The notes below the pieces were generated by a model. It was not told the DNA's origin. It saw only the letters and a program-made list of their open reading frames with translations, and did not search any database. From Dipylidium caninum (taxonomy: Eukaryota > Platyhelminthes > Cestoda > Cyclophyllidea > Dipylidiidae), in NCBI GenBank assembly GCA_017562135.1, contig QEYB01001152.1:558001-622000 (forward strand): a stretch of DNA of 64,000 bases, read 5' to 3'. This document shows, piece after piece, positions 39,633 to 52,013 of this stretch. Within the stretch, counting starts at the first letter, position 1. Each line of letters begins with the position of its first letter. The position numbers and the translations under genes are program-made.

Positions 39633-40600
39633 AAGGGGAGTGAATTAAGTGCAGACTAACGGAATATCGAAACGCCCCTACGGGAAATGTAGCTCTTATT
39701 TATTCCTCTCATCCGTTCTGAATTTTGCGATTGTGCTTTTCTAAGTGACTCTGAATGTCCAAGGTTCATTACCAATTGCTTCTGTTCTGATATATGCTCG
39801 AAAGCTACCTTGCGAGCATCACTCGAACTCTTCCCCCGCCGCACATGCAGGATGCAACGTAAGCAGATTCATACGTTGCTGGAGAAGCTGAGTGGAGTTG
39901 GCTTACCGCGTGGGGTAGGCGGTAAATTACCTCGTGAAAGAGCCAATTATCCCGGCAGAGTGACATGCAGAATTTAGGTGTTGTCTTTAACCACGTAGCT
40001 TCTTGCGCTTGCCCGATGGCGTCTAGCCCATTTCGTCCGAAGCAGCCGTCGTTTCAGGCTGCTGTGGTGGTTCTGGGTCCGATAGCCGCTCTGCTGTCGA
40101 CCGCGCCGGTCTTTCAAGGGCCGCATTGCCCCGCCGGGAGAGCCGCTTGGGGTTGGCTCTTCCCGCGCACACACACGGCGAGGCCTGTCGTCGGCGAGGG
40201 GTCCAATCAGACGCCGATTGGCACCGCGACTGTGTGGGCTGTCTTAACGGTGTCAGGCTCGCTTGATCAATAACTCCTCCAAGTGTGCATCACCGCTGTG
40301 CCATTACGTGCCCGCACTTAAGGTGGCACAAAAATGATGGGCAATGGGGACACAGTGCGCTCGATTACCCAAGGGAAAACCACTCGGCCCAGTAGATTCG
40401 CCTGCCTTAGCAGAATCAGCGGTAACGCCTCAACCCCTTTCGACCTGGAGGGGAGGACTCTGAGCTGTGTCGACCACCACCCTCCCACTCCCGAGCCATT
40501 CTGCCTGGGGAACGAAAACAAAGTAGTGACTGCTGTGACAATATGTATATTGATATGGCTGTGGGCTGTATGATAATGTTTTACAAAACTTTGTGTCTAC

Positions 40601-40606
40601 TTTATT
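40601..40606 (-). terminator. Poly(A) signal, TAL-A
   Basis: AATAAA in the minus sense, 45-50 bases past the TAL-A stop codon. Confidence 0.6.
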
Positions 40607-40650
40607 TGAATCAACCCAAAGTAGCAGCAGATTGGATAATAAGCGTCCCT

Positions 40651-41594
40651 TCAGTGCCTATTTGTGTAGGGTGTACGGAACACGCCGTAGACTATGTCGT
40701 TAAGGGCAAAGACGAGGCTGGTGCCGGCTTCATGAGAGCAGACGGAGTAGAACTTGCCGTCAGTCATGTAACAATTCCATCCCTTGCCATACACATCCTC
40801 TAACCTCCTCTTCAAATCCTCCAACTGGTCCTATAAGGTTGCCAAAAATTCGACCTCTTCAGAAGACCAAGATTGCTACAGCAGATAACCATAAAAAACT
40901 TCTTCCCCTTCAACTCTACATCCTGCACAATGCCGTTTTCACGGGTTTGCATCAGGAGGCAGGGAAAGGACAGACCGTGGATAGCTGAATGTACTCACCT
41001 TTTTCGACTTCTTCCTCCTTATTACATCCACGATGTAGAGCATAATTGATTCAGCCTGTTTCTGTTTCATGTCGGAACTGAGAATCTGAATATCTCGAAG
41101 CGCAGGCAACCTGGTGGGTAGAAAAGATTACCTTTTAATCCACATATTTTTCCCTACCGTTTTTTGGCTTTCCTTACAAAACGACATCAAACTTACGTGT
41201 TGCAGGGGATTTCTTGCGGTCTGCATAGGTCTTTTCGGTGGATAACACCAGTTCCTTTGTCAAGGCGTCTGCATAGTGGCTAAAATGAGAGGAAGAAGAA
41301 GTTGACAAAAGTTGCATCGTCATCGTTCCCATTTCATGCAGCCTACCTCTGCCACTTCACGATCGTAGCCCCATTTGATGAGGAAGTCCAAATAACTCCG
41401 CGTCGGAATAGCTGAAATAGGGCGGTGCTGCAGGTTAGCAGAGAAGTCTACGTTAGTGGATTTTCCCCTCCACTACAACCAACACCCTCGGGGGCCGGCG
41501 GTTGCCACCGCTCCGAAGGGGACTTACAGGCTTGGGCCTCCGTGAGCTCATCGTAGAAGTGAACCAGCGTTTCAGGAGAGGGCTCAGCTGACAT
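40651..41594 (-). CDS. TAL-A: tegument-allergen-like protein
   Basis: A TAL-type protein of 168 residues, a family found under the outer surface (tegument) of flukes and tapeworms; its biochemical role is not settled. Exons: 41594-41528, 41411-41347, 41279-41197, 41110-40999 and 40830-40651 (67, 65, 83, 112 and 180 bases), all in phase. Order: YDEL helix near the start, a helix ending in LIKWG, a degenerate EF-hand loop (DKGTGVIHRKDL), a second helical block (LRDIQILSSDMKQKQAESI), then the dynein-light-chain domain with VYGKGWNCYMTDGKFYSVC. The EF loop is one codon shorter than in the other copies and has few calcium ligands. TATAAA lies at 41691-41696. It is the copy nearest pyruvate kinase and the 3'-most of the array. 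Confidence 0.88.
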
Positions 41595-41690
41595 GTTCTT
41601 CTGGTGCTGACTAAGTGGAATGTGTGCTTAGAGAGAACGTGAGGAGGTGAAGGATTGTGCGCACCTGCTTGAGGGTGGGACGTGAGAGAC

Positions 41691-41696
41691 TTTATA
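41691..41696 (-). promoter_or_regulatory. TATA box, TAL-A
   Basis: TATAAA in the minus sense, about 97 bases before the TAL-A ATG. Confidence 0.55.
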
Positions 41697-43098
41697 TGAG
41701 ACCGGCGTAAGCAGCCTGTGCTCTCAACCACGCCAATTACTCAGGCACTACACCTTCACGCTCACATGCGCCCGCTCGGCGGCGAGTGTGCGGGGCGCAC
41801 TCACTCGGCGCTGATTCCCGCCCCAGAGCCCCGCCTCGCCTCGCCTCGCCTCACCTCGCCTTGCGGGGCGGTTGAAGGCGCCTTTGGTTCTCCAACTCAC
41901 TCTTCTACTCCTACCAAAGCAGCCGTCAATAGATAAGACTTCGAACTCTCACAATTTCCACTTGCTCGCTTGCTTTGACCCTCTTCTCTCCCTGCTTTCC
42001 ACCTACAAAGAAGACATACAAACTGTTAGTCGATTCCATAAAGCTCCCAATCGGTTCCCCATACTTAACCCAAATGAAATTGCCTAATATCACCAAAACT
42101 ACTTTGAAGAAATGACATTTAGGTTGGAGGGGTTGTCAATTGCGCCCACAGCCGAATGCCCCTACGTCATCGGATTGAGCTACGATTTAGCCGATGGTCG
42201 ACAGTGTAGAGGGTTGGTACCCCCTCTTCCTCCGCCGCCATCATAGTGGTAAACGGTCAGGTAGATCCACCTATTACCAGACGCCTAAACGAGCGCGATC
42301 CTATTAAACATCAGAAACATTTTAACTTAAAATTTGCCACGCTAGATGAAATGGAGGGCAAAACTGAGGAAGTAGGAATGATCTCTGAAAGCTTCCCTGT
42401 AGTCAGGCGCTACTTTCCGTCAACTTAAGAGCCTCCTTTGTCGTTGCACTCGTGTGCAGAGGAAAATGTGCATACAACTCAACAAGGTTACTCAACTTGC
42501 ATTCTCGCCAGTGCTAGTTTTTCGAAGGACAGAGGCGATGTTGTCATGTCAAACGGTCGCAGGCGATGTCGCCCCACATGCCCCACGTAACACCAGTCGT
42601 CCTATTTGGAAACTGGCAGGTATTCGATCCAAACCAAGAAGTTTAGGTATTATTTGGCTTTCGTTTATGGTCTCTAAATCTCTAGACTGGGAAAGGGTGG
42701 TTTTCGCTGCGGAAACTGCGGTGTTATTCGGCGTGAATGAGCGCGCGCAAACGCGAATCACTTCCGCTTTCAGCACCCTCGACGGAGCCTGCTTGCAGGC
42801 CCGAGGCACGACTCGTCTTGCATACAACAGCATTACTCACCGAGGAGATGGGCGCCTTTCCTGTGAGGAAGTGGAAACGAAAGCAGCGTCACCTGCCAAG
42901 CCCTTCTGATTGCCGTTGGGTGCGGTTTAGTGAAACCTCAGTAACCAAATTATGGCGCTCGCAATTTGTGCTAACTTCAGGGTCATGTTAATAACCTTCG
43001 TCGAGGTCAGTCGACTGTGATGACAGCTAAAAGTGTGCGTTTGTCGTCTGTGCGGCACCGGAGAGCTGTCGCCACTGCAGGGTGGAAACGGGGCGCCC

Positions 43099-43152
43099 AC
43101 CCGCCGCACGCCGCTCTCGGCATCTACCCGCCGCACGCCGCTCTCGGCATCT
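43099..43152. repeat. 27-base tandem duplication, two copies
   Basis: Two adjacent perfect copies of a GC-rich 27-base unit (43099-43125 and 43126-43152), beginning ACCCGCCGCACGCC. Confidence 0.85.
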
Positions 43153-43727
43153 GAGATGCCACGCGCTGTCAGGGTGGCGCCTCGCTCATCGCCCGCTCCC
43201 ATTACAAGTCTTGCACAGGCTGCAGATCAAAAAATGGACCCTTTGCCAGTCCCCATCTTTGCTCTACTGCATTGACATCACCCTGTGCGTCACTCTCGCC
43301 AGTGTCATGGCAAATCCAGCCCGTTTACACACTCCATTGACTGTTGCGTAATAGAATGAATGAGAGGACGTTTAGTCACACAGCTCGGCACCCTTATTCT
43401 GCGCCTTTCACTCAGCGCTGACGCAGGAGAAGCGTTAAGCTGTGAGTGGAAGCTCTCTTCTCCAGTCCCTGCTCCCCGCCCCCTCGTGTCACAGCCACCG
43501 CATTCGCCTCCCAAGTGTCAAAAGTCCGCTAATTGCGAGACTTTTGGAAAAGCTTCCCTCCTGCAGGAGATCACATTTTTTTCTCATCTGTCGGTTTTGC
43601 AAAGAATGTCTGGAGAGTTTCTTTACTCCTCTCTTATTTATTTTTTCATTGAACTCTCAAAGTTCTACTGGCAACTCCAGCAGCCACTTCACCGCTCCCA
43701 CCGAAGTGTGCCTCAAGTCGGAGCCTT

Positions 43728-43733
43728 TTTATT
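43728..43733 (-). terminator. Poly(A) signal, TAL-B
   Basis: AATAAA in the minus sense, about 66 bases past the TAL-B stop codon. Confidence 0.5.
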
Positions 43734-43798
43734 TATACCGGGTTATTCAAGAAATAAAGCAAAAAATAGGGATGTGTTGCATGTCCATGCGGAAAGGG

Positions 43799-45632
43799 CT
43801 ACACAGATTCTGGTGAGTCGTAGACGCCGACGACCTGTTTGTGGTAGCTGAAGACCAAGCAGGTGCCGGGCTTGTGGGCGCACACCGACCAGTAACGGCC
43901 GTCGGCTATGAAGCAATTCCAGTCGCCGCCGTAGACATTTCCGAGTCGCTCCTTCAGCTGCCGCAGCATTGGCTGCACGATATTTTTAAATTCGTGGAGG
44001 GTTAAGTGAGTTGAAATCGGGCATAATTGTTTAACAAATAATAACTTTCGCATTTTAGCGAAAATATGCACGAAATGGCCAAATCAAATTACTGGCAGAA
44101 ATTGTTACACCTATCGGGTTAAAATGCTCTGCGATTATGTATTGTGATGAGAAGATGCCATGACTAACCCCTTTCTCCATCTTCTGATTCAGTGTCTCCA
44201 ACATCAGCATGGCGACAGAGTCCCTCTGTGGGAGGGGCATGTCAGTTGAAAGGATCTTGATATCCTTCAGAGCGTGAAGCCTAAAATCGACACATTTCAC
44301 CAGTACATAGAAACATAATGCAATCGCGGAGTATAAAATCTGATGGCCTCGGCGAGTCTGTAGGATGACCGCCGTCTCACGCTAGTGCAGCGTGGACATG
44401 AAGAACCTCTGCTGGCAGAAAGTCCCTCCATGGACAATTTTCTCCTGTCTCCCTACAACGGGGAGCTCTACGGTGGCCGTGCCGATCCGCTTTGCAGTCG
44501 ACTGTGTGCGGCCTCGTTTAGTCCGTAAATGACCACTTCGGTGGGTTTGTCGCAGTCGACTTAAGTCTTCTGCTAATCGCAGATACAGTTGAGAGAAGTA
44601 ATATTTACTTTTCTGTGCCTAGCTAGGCTTTTCATAGTTTGACAGCATATCCTAAATAAAACCGGTCATTCCATGGAAAGCCCTCGGTGGCGGAAGTGGT
44701 CGTCGGGGGGGGTGAGGGAAGCGGCTACTCGTCCCCAGAGTCGTGGCCCCAAACGTGCCAAAATTTTCGAATCTACTCTAAGCATTGAAGTAGACTTTCC
44801 ACCTCGCGCTTTCCTCCTCACCGGCTTTTATTCCATTGTGAGCGCCCACAGAGAAAAAAAACGACCTCGCACTCACCAAAAGGCATGTTAAGGGCACCTA
44901 CCTCCGCGGATTGAAGTCCGTCGCGCGGCAAATGTCATTCCTGCTTATGTAGCCCGTGTTCTTCGGATCGACCATTTGGATTATGGACTGAACACAAAGT
45001 GGAAGCGTTGAGAATTTGTCACCACAGTTTGTGCATTCATACTAAAGCGGAAATCTGCAGATTTGCGCCCTCTGGCGACGGTCAGGTTGCCTGGTTAGGG
45101 CGTAAGCTCGGCAGTTATGCGTGTGTAAGCTCAACTCACCGAAGCCTTTTGCGGCGATATGCCCCACTTGACGAGGTGGTCGTAGTAGAGCTTCGCCGGG
45201 AGTGCTAAATGAGGAGGAGAGGGACGATTTTGAGAGCACCATCTGTGCCACCACGGTGTCTACGACGACCGAGCTTTGGGACCGACAGAGGGTTTGTCAA
45301 ACGCCCAATCAGTGTTTTACCGCACAATAGTGGAATAATGTTGCATCAGCCCAACGTGAAGCCAGTCACTTGTCGGATCTACTAAAAACATTCCCTAGCG
45401 GGCTCACAATTTTTAATGGACACCTTCTTCAGCGGGAGAGAAAATAAGTTGTGATCACTAGACTCGGTTAATGCAGCAGTCCGCTCGCCATAGCCTTTGC
45501 CTTCCTTAAAAATAGCACGCACATGACGATGATAGTTTCAAGTTTTCCTTCGGTCTCCCACTTACCTGCTTTAGATCCAGCGAGTTCATCGTAAAAGAGA
45601 ATAAACTTCTCTGCGTTGCACCTTCCCTCCAT
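43799..45632 (-). CDS. TAL-B: tegument-allergen-like protein
   Basis: A 167-residue TAL protein. Exons: 45632-45566, 45204-45140, 44987-44902, 44280-44169 and 43972-43799 (67, 65, 86, 112 and 174 bases), all in phase. It shows FYDEL, then YYDHLVKWG, then an EF-like loop (DPKNTGYISRND: Asp at 1, Gly at 6, Ile at 8 and Asp at 12, but Lys at 3), then LKDIKILSTDMPLPQRDSV, and a dynein-light-chain end with VYGGDWNCFIADGRYWSVC. A TATA-like CTTTTATC (minus sense GATAAAAG) lies at 45695-45702. Introns are larger than in TAL-C while exon lengths are the same. Confidence 0.88.
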
Positions 45633-46628
45633 GCCGTCAAGTGATCCGAAACTTTCTTAGTGGTGTGTCTGCGAAGCAGCTGAATCAGACTGATCTTTTA
45701 TCGTTGCTCTGTGTGATTGTGACAGTCGACGTGATAGGCGCGCCGCTCGATTCCGTAAGCTATAGGCCTTGACGATCACGCCCCTCATCTTTGAACTCCT
45801 CACTTTGCTTCATTTTAATCTGGGGTCTTTCCACTCCAGCTTAGCTGCCCAAGACCGCTCTAACCCCAAAAGCGGGGCAGTCCGTGTTGTCGACGAGAGA
45901 CGAGCTAGCAGAAGGCGGAGCCCAAGCTTGAGAGGAAAAATTTGTTTTAGTTGTGTCATGCGTGAAGTCGGGAATATGAACCTCACAGTTACGTCAAGCT
46001 AAGATGAACAGCCTCCAGATAACTGAACGAACGTTGCCGTGCTTTGAGAGGGCGAAAGGAGTCCGCCGATGCCTATTCGCCACAACTCCCAACAAAAGAC
46101 TTTGCGCGCTTGCCAGTCTCTACAGTCCTTTATCCCTTGAAATGGAAAGTTACTCTTTAGTGGGTGTTACATTACAATTTGCTATGCGCAACCGAGCCGT
46201 AGGCCGTGGGGACGGCTAGGCAGGATGGGCGGCTGAGGGTGATGATTTCAAGTGCAGCGCTGCTACGCAACCCCTGTTAAAGGAAGCATGGGTGGAGTGT
46301 TGGGCCCCCACTTGGCTCGCAGAATGAGGTGCCCGAACGTGCGACACTGGCGGATAGCGAATGCGCCTCGTCCACGGGAGGAGTGGGCAGGGGGCTGAGG
46401 AGGGCGGCATTACTTTGACCGTTGCCGTCCACTCTACTCACTGCGCCTAACAAAAAGGCCTCGGGTTCTTATGTATTTCTCCGACTTTACTTTGATCACC
46501 ACCCAAGTAGGAGACTACTCCAGGAGGCATTTACCAGGCGCCGTTTTGTCGCCTTGACGGCGCCTCACTCCCGACTCCATTTCTCCACGTAGCATCGAGA
46601 TTGCGGAGGCAACTGTAAAACAGTATAT
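45633..46628. other. Spacer between TAL-B and TAL-C
   Basis: About 1 kb with the TAL-B upstream region and the TAL-C 3' flank. No further exon of the TAL pattern was found. Confidence 0.5.
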
Positions 46629-47392
46629 TTATTGCGCGTTGGGGGTCTGGTAAACACCGTAGACCATGTCCTTGTACACAAAAGCAAGATTTGTCCCTTG
46701 GCGATGGGAGCAAACAGACCAATAACGTCCCTCGGCGATGAAGCAGCTCCAGCCGCGACCGTAAATCTTCTCCAGGCGTTGTTTGATTTCGTCTATTGTT
46801 GCCTAAAAAATCCCCAAAATAAGGTTCCAAATAAGCCCTCTTATGTGATTCGTTGACTTAAACACCAAAAATGTCCATCAAAAGGGTCGTCAGTCGGTGG
46901 AAGTGGATAATCACCTTCTTCGACTTATTCTCCACGACGACCTCGAGGATGAGGAGAATCACCGAGTCCCGTTTCATGGCTGGCATATCTGAATCAATCA
47001 GTTTGACGTGTTTGAGAATCGCAGGCCTAAATGAATGCAGTAAATTAGTGCCATGAAATTGCGCCGCTATCGTGCTGATTATCTCCTTGGACTTACTGAT
47101 TCGGCCAACATTTGAGCGTTTCGCAGAGAGCGCAGCGTGTAATGGCCCCATTCCCAGAGGGATCAAGCTGAGAACAGAGGCGCTATTTGGAGTAACGGAC
47201 AGACTCTGAAATATAGGCTGCTTACCGATGCAGTCGACTCGTCTACGCCCCACTTAATGAGGTGTTTCCGGTAAGCCTCGGTCCGGATGCCTATGCGATT
47301 GTGGTAAGTCGTTTCAATAAATTACCCAACTGAGCTCCCGAAAGCTCATCATACAAGTGAATGAGTTTTTCTGGCTGTGGAACAGGCTCCAT
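46629..47392 (-). CDS. TAL-C: tegument-allergen-like protein
   Basis: A 167-residue TAL protein and the most compact gene of the array. Exons: 47392-47326, 47290-47226, 47182-47097, 47026-46915 and 46802-46629 (67, 65, 86, 112 and 174 bases). It shows LYDELSG, then YRKHLIKWG, then an EF-like loop DPSGNGAITRCA (Asp 1, Ser 3, Asn 5, Gly 6, Ile 8; no acid at 12), then VKLIDSDMPAMKRDSV, and the dynein-light-chain block IYGRGWSCFIAEGRYWSVC. The short introns (35, 43, 70 and 112 bases) fit the cestode small-intron class. The stop codon lies inside an AATAAA hexamer. TATAAAA sits 49 bases before the ATG. Confidence 0.9.
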
Positions 47393-48452
47393 CTTCTTGG
47401 CGAGTGAGAAGTGGCGATACAATGATATGCGACATGGCAGTTTTATAGCAGCAAGGGCAGGGCCCGCAGTTCAGGCAACGGGTCGCGGGTGCCAACGGCG
47501 CGACTGAGGTAGTCATTGGTACGCATCACACCGCGGAACGCCCAATCTCGAGCCGGCGCAAGTGCTTCCACGCAGTCTTGCTGACGCACGTGGGGCCCCG
47601 CCAGCGCTGCTCATCCCCGTTCCGAGTCAGTTGGCAGCCCTCCGCGGGTGGAGGCGGGCCCACGCCGCGAGGCGGCGCCCGTCGACGCCTCTGTCTCATC
47701 GTCTTGTGGTGACGGTGATGTTGCCCCCAGTCGAATTATCGGGCTTTGTAAAACTGACTAGACGAGGAACTGATAGAAATCAGAGAGACGTATTTGAGAA
47801 ATTTGAGTCCAAAAAATTCCCCTGCCAGGCGTTACTTCGACACATCCTACTTATTGGCGGACGCGTTTCCGAGGCTCATTGGGTAGTCAGGAAGCTGCAA
47901 GACGCGTTCGCGTAACCCCTCCGACGGCGCCCCACTGAGGGGAGACGATCGGGCTGCACAGCGAGGTGGGGCGACGAAGGCTATTTTCACCTTGACTAGC
48001 GAAGGCATGTGGACACTTCGATCCTGGTGGCCTCGCGCCCCACGGTAGTGCTACCCACCCACTGAATGCGTAATGAAGGCCCCACAAAGACGCTGATACG
48101 AGTGTCGGTGTGACTGCGAAGTTTGCCGTAATTGCTTAAAAGTTCGCGCCACGGGCTTCATTTAAATGAAAAGCGCAAGACATGAATGATGCTCCCTGTC
48201 AGTATTCGCTTTGCCCTCACGCAAACACCACTGCTCCATCCGTTCAGGCGGATTTGGCCAGACTCTGGTGGCAAGATGCGGCATCCCCTTCACCATTCAC
48301 TTTCCGCCAGTTCTCGATTCCCCCTCTTCCAATAAAAGAAGGCCAGACTCTGTGTTTTCACACATATATATGTATATGTATATGCAGTGAGTTTATCCGT
48401 AACGAACTAGCAGAGGGGGGTTTGCGAGGGCGGCGAGGCGTGGACGTTTGGC
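47393..48452. other. Spacer between TAL-C and TAL-D
   Basis: The TAL-C promoter (47441-47447) is followed by about 1 kb without a supported gene. A TATA/TATG dinucleotide-like run lies at about 48363-48384 near the 3' end of TAL-D. No minus-sense AATAAA was found for TAL-D. Confidence 0.45.
47441..47447 (-). promoter_or_regulatory. TATA box, TAL-C
   Basis: TATAAAA in the minus sense, 49 bases before the ATG, which implies a very short 5' untranslated region of about 20 bases. Confidence 0.6.
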
Positions 48453-50228
48453 TCAGTGGGTCGAGCTCACTGTCATATCACGACTGTCCATGTATTTGCG
48501 CTCAGGCGACTGGTAGATGCCGTAGACGACCCCCTGGTAGGAGAAGACTAGGTTCCCTCCAGGTTTGTGAGTGCAGACAGCCCAGTAACGACCGTTGGCG
48601 ATGTAGACATTCCACTGAGGACCGTAGACATTCTCAACTTCTCGTTTGATTTCCGCCACAACGTCCTGTAAAGCGGAAAATTCAATGGCGGTCTTTTAAG
48701 GCACCAAATGCTCACTTATCCTTTCTCACTTGAACATGGGTTGTGTGTTCTCCACCCCACAATGTGAAGAAACAACTCTATCGTAACCATATCGTCTGCT
48801 TTGGAAAAGCTGCTTTAACCGGCATAACTCTTTCACGTATGGGTCTGACTCTGTCCGTTTGGGAAAACAGTAGGACCTACCTTTTTGGAGGACTTCGAAT
48901 TGAGGGCGTTGAGCACAATCACCTGAATTGACTCGCTCTTCCTAATGGGCATGTCGCGGCAGAGAATCTCCACATCGCGCAGCCCTGCTGGCCTGAAAGC
49001 GAAAAGGTGCCGAGGTATGCGGGTGCAGGAGCCGGCGACTATACGCCGTGGACGTCGACTTACTGTTCTGGCAAAAAGTTAAGGCCCTTGCACAGGTCCT
49101 CACGAGTCAACCGCTTATTCTGGTCGGAGCTTATTTGAGAGCAGTAGACCTACAAAGAGGAGGCCACTTGGTCAAACCTTGCCAGACGCTCTCTATTTTT
49201 ATCCAGACGCGTATTACTTTGTCTCTCGCTCACGGACTGAACGTATACCGCAACTACTCTGAAAGGCCCACGGCATTTTACAACTGAGCCGTCCAACACT
49301 TGCTCCACACAATTCGGGCATTTGACGTTCGTGGGCGGTGGGCGAGGGGAGCACATGGAGGAGATGTGCAAGGCTGTGGCGGGGAGGAGCTGCTCGGTCA
49401 CTCGTGTCTCACCTTAGGCGAGGGGCTACGTAGCGGCGCAGGCGCTGCCACGGGAAGAGTTCGTTGAACTCCCAGCCTCTCCGACATGCTTAGCATTAGG
49501 TTATGGTCAAAACTCTTACACGGAAATCTCTGCCACTGGGGGAGGAGCGTCTTGTGAGACAGGACGTGGTATTTTTCGTTAGACTTACCCTAGCCTTTTT
49601 GGTATGCATGCCCCAGCGAATTAGGGAAGCTTCGTAGTCTTTCAGAGTAGCATCTAATAGAAAATACACAGGGTTAATTTGGTGCCGTGCATTAAGAGGC
49701 TGGACTGGGGCCCTCCGCTAAATTATGCAGTCCAGTTATGCTCAAACGTCCGACATTCGAGTGGGCCGTGGGCGCCGCATTGCCGACCCCGCATTGCAGT
49801 TTATGCTTGGACGCCGCCGCGACACCCTAATCCCCTCCGCGTCCATCCGCGCCTTTTCTACCTACTTCAGCTTAATGCGAAGTGGAGATTCCAAAATAAA
49901 CAACCCTCTCCTATTCCGAACGGCCTATGAAACAGAGAGACATATTTCTGCCAGAAATCAAATAAGGGATGAGACTCAGAGTCGACGATCCAACACCTAA
50001 GCTGCAATCACAGCCACCGGGGGCACTGTAGGGGCCCACAAAGAAGTCATCTGATGCTACTGGCCTCCTGTTGCCGCGTGATGAGCAAAATTGTGAGCAC
50101 ACAAGGGAGGACAATTTATGTGGAAGCATTGCTCACTTACTCGGATTAGACTCCACCAACTCATCGTAGAGATGAAGCAGGAAGGCGGGTGTGAATTTGT
50201 CTTGGGAAGATTCGCGTTGTGATTCCAT
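48453..50228 (-). CDS. TAL-D: tegument-allergen-like protein
   Basis: A 187-residue TAL protein. Exons: 50228-50141, 49653-49589, 49149-49064, 48992-48881 and 48665-48453 (88, 65, 86, 112 and 213 bases), all in phase. The start is longer than in its neighbours (seven extra codons before LYDEL) and there is a C-terminal tail of about 15 residues past the usual end. The EF region (SDQNKRLTREDLCKG) no longer has the Gly at loop position 6. The dynein-light-chain end reads VYGPQWNVYIANGRYWAVC. The TATA box at 50261-50266 lies about 33 bases before the ATG. Confidence 0.88.
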
Positions 50229-52013
50229 GCTGACTCTGCCTGAATTTGGGCGTATGAGCCTTTATAATCCTCCAAACGCGATATTTACCCCACTCCGAGT
50301 GCGTAAGACGCCGTTTATCAAAGCACTGCTGGAGCCAATAAGCGACCGCCCCCCTTAATTAGTGACGCCTTCGCCGCAAAGCCTCCTCTTTCGAGGAGTG
50401 GCGAGAAAGAGACGAAAAGGCAGAGCATAGCGATCCTCCCGCTTTTCGTTCCCCACCTCATCGAAAGACCCACTCCACGCATGGGTGGTAGTCCTGCGCG
50501 CCCCTCTCGCCTGCCCCATTTAACCAGAACGGGGAGGCCTTGGCCAATAAAAGACGGCGACTGCTTCGTCCCAGTGTCAGGCGAGGGGTGAGAGCCTTTT
50601 GCGGTGCAAACCTCGCAGACACCTCCGCCGTTCTGTCCGAACACCATCTCATGGCACCGTTATGCCGTGTTACTGAAAAAATATCTTTCCGATGTCTGTC
50701 GTGCGTTTGCCCGCGGCACTTTACCACTGGCCCAAATGGACAAATCACGGGGCGCCGCTGATGGTGCTCAGCAGCTCCGCTAAAGGTGGTAAATTCGCAA
50801 TCCTGCGCTTCATGAGGCTTGTGCACAACCTCGGAGAACTTGTGTTTTCCTCTACGCGTTGGGCCCTGCTCGGTTAATTTTCGTACTATTCGTGGGAAAT
50901 ACAGAAATCTGTGCACTCACGAGCACAAACAGGCCTTTGATTCACTCATCAAGGAGCTGACAAAGGTAAAGCGATGAATGCCTCGGCCGCGCCGCACCCA
51001 AGAAGTTGTAGAGCAAAACGCACTGAGGCTAATACACTTCTTCTAGACGACGAGGGTGTCACGCAAACAGGCATTGATTAGAGCAGCAGAAGATGCGGGC
51101 TCCAGGAGCCAACAGAACCTTTCGTGGGTGCCTCAGCGTCTTTTCAGGGTGTGTCGCCGACGGGGCACCCACCCTAATAGGTTGCAACAGCGTGACTCGT
51201 AGTAACACATACTCACTGAGGACTGAGCTCAGGGTGGTTGTAGCGCACACTCATTTGCATCTTTTGTAGCCTTCGTCGCCCGCAAAAGTGTTAAAGTCTG
51301 AACAGCCCAAGATTCTCTCCACCCCTTAAAACCACACTAAGAGCCCCCTATCACGCCATTTCCATTCCGTTAAGATGGGGGCAGCAGTTTTCTTGCTGGA
51401 TGCCAAATAATGTTGTAAAGTGGACACAGCAAAGCTTATTTCTAACCGTTGCGAGAGGCAAAGGTGGCCTTCATGTCACATGGGAGGCGGCAAGAGTGCA
51501 GCATGTGTCGTAATTTGTATGGAGTGGCGTGACAAAAGTGAGAGTTTCATATTACTTCTTCGCTGAGTCTTGGGAGACCGAGAATAAGTCGACACGGTGA
51601 TTTACGCAATCGCGGCAGAGCCTCCCAAAAACCATTCTTATGATAATTTAATTCCCACAATTTCGGCATGATTTCATCACGCGAATCACCCGCCTCCATC
51701 GATCTCAAGGGTGGACCGAGGAGAGGCTGCATTAGAAGTGGCTCCTGTCACTGTGTGACTGCGCGCGTCTTGTCAACCATCTGAAGCACATGAGTACGTC
51801 TACGCCTAATGACATTTGACGTCTTCGCTGATGCGAACCGAGACTTGCGTTACCCACGCGTACCGCGCAGCCCCCGTGAAGGTCCACTGTCTACTGCGTT
51901 GATTTTACCCGCGTTATGGGGGAGAGGCCACTGAGAAGAGGACTACGGTGCTGCTGCACTCCGCAGTGCCCAGTGTTGGCACAGATATTGCCGAAGGCCC
52001 TCGCTGCCACTGG
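50229..52013. other. Spacer between TAL-D and TAL-E
   Basis: About 1.8 kb with the TAL-D promoter at its left edge and no supported gene. Open frames on the minus strand at 50318-50916 overlap each other in different frames and show no domain. I looked for TAL exon patterns (the YDEL helix, KWG and the YG-W-N block) and saw none. Confidence 0.5.
50261..50266 (-). promoter_or_regulatory. TATA box, TAL-D
   Basis: TATAAA within GGATTATAAA, read on the minus strand. The same ten-base string sits at the TAL-E promoter. Confidence 0.55.

Larger units (their letters stand above)
39236..40650. other. Spacer between pyruvate kinase and TAL-A
   Basis: Convergent spacer. It holds the pyruvate kinase 3' region with AATAAA at 39627-39632 (plus) and the TAL-A polyadenylation signal at 40601-40606 (minus). 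Between about 39900 and 40550 there are open frames on both strands with no family likeness. Confidence 0.5.
41595..43798. other. Spacer between TAL-A and TAL-B
   Basis: It begins with the TAL-A promoter, whose TATA box is at 41691-41696. A CGCCT-type pentanucleotide run lies at about 41831-41860 and a two-copy 27-base tandem duplication at 43099-43152. Open plus frames at 42454-42909 and 43360-43851 show no recognisable domain. The stretch at about 42130-42240 reads smoothly on the plus strand but could not be tied to splice sites or a family. Confidence 0.45.

Noticed and set aside
42106..42428. Smooth plus-strand reading frame upstream of TAL-A that might be an exon
   Set aside because: No family match, no partner exon and no convincing splice pair.
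43360..43851. 163-residue plus-strand frame overlapping the 3' end of TAL-B
   Set aside because: Overlaps a supported coding exon on the other strand and has no domain; probably a shadow.
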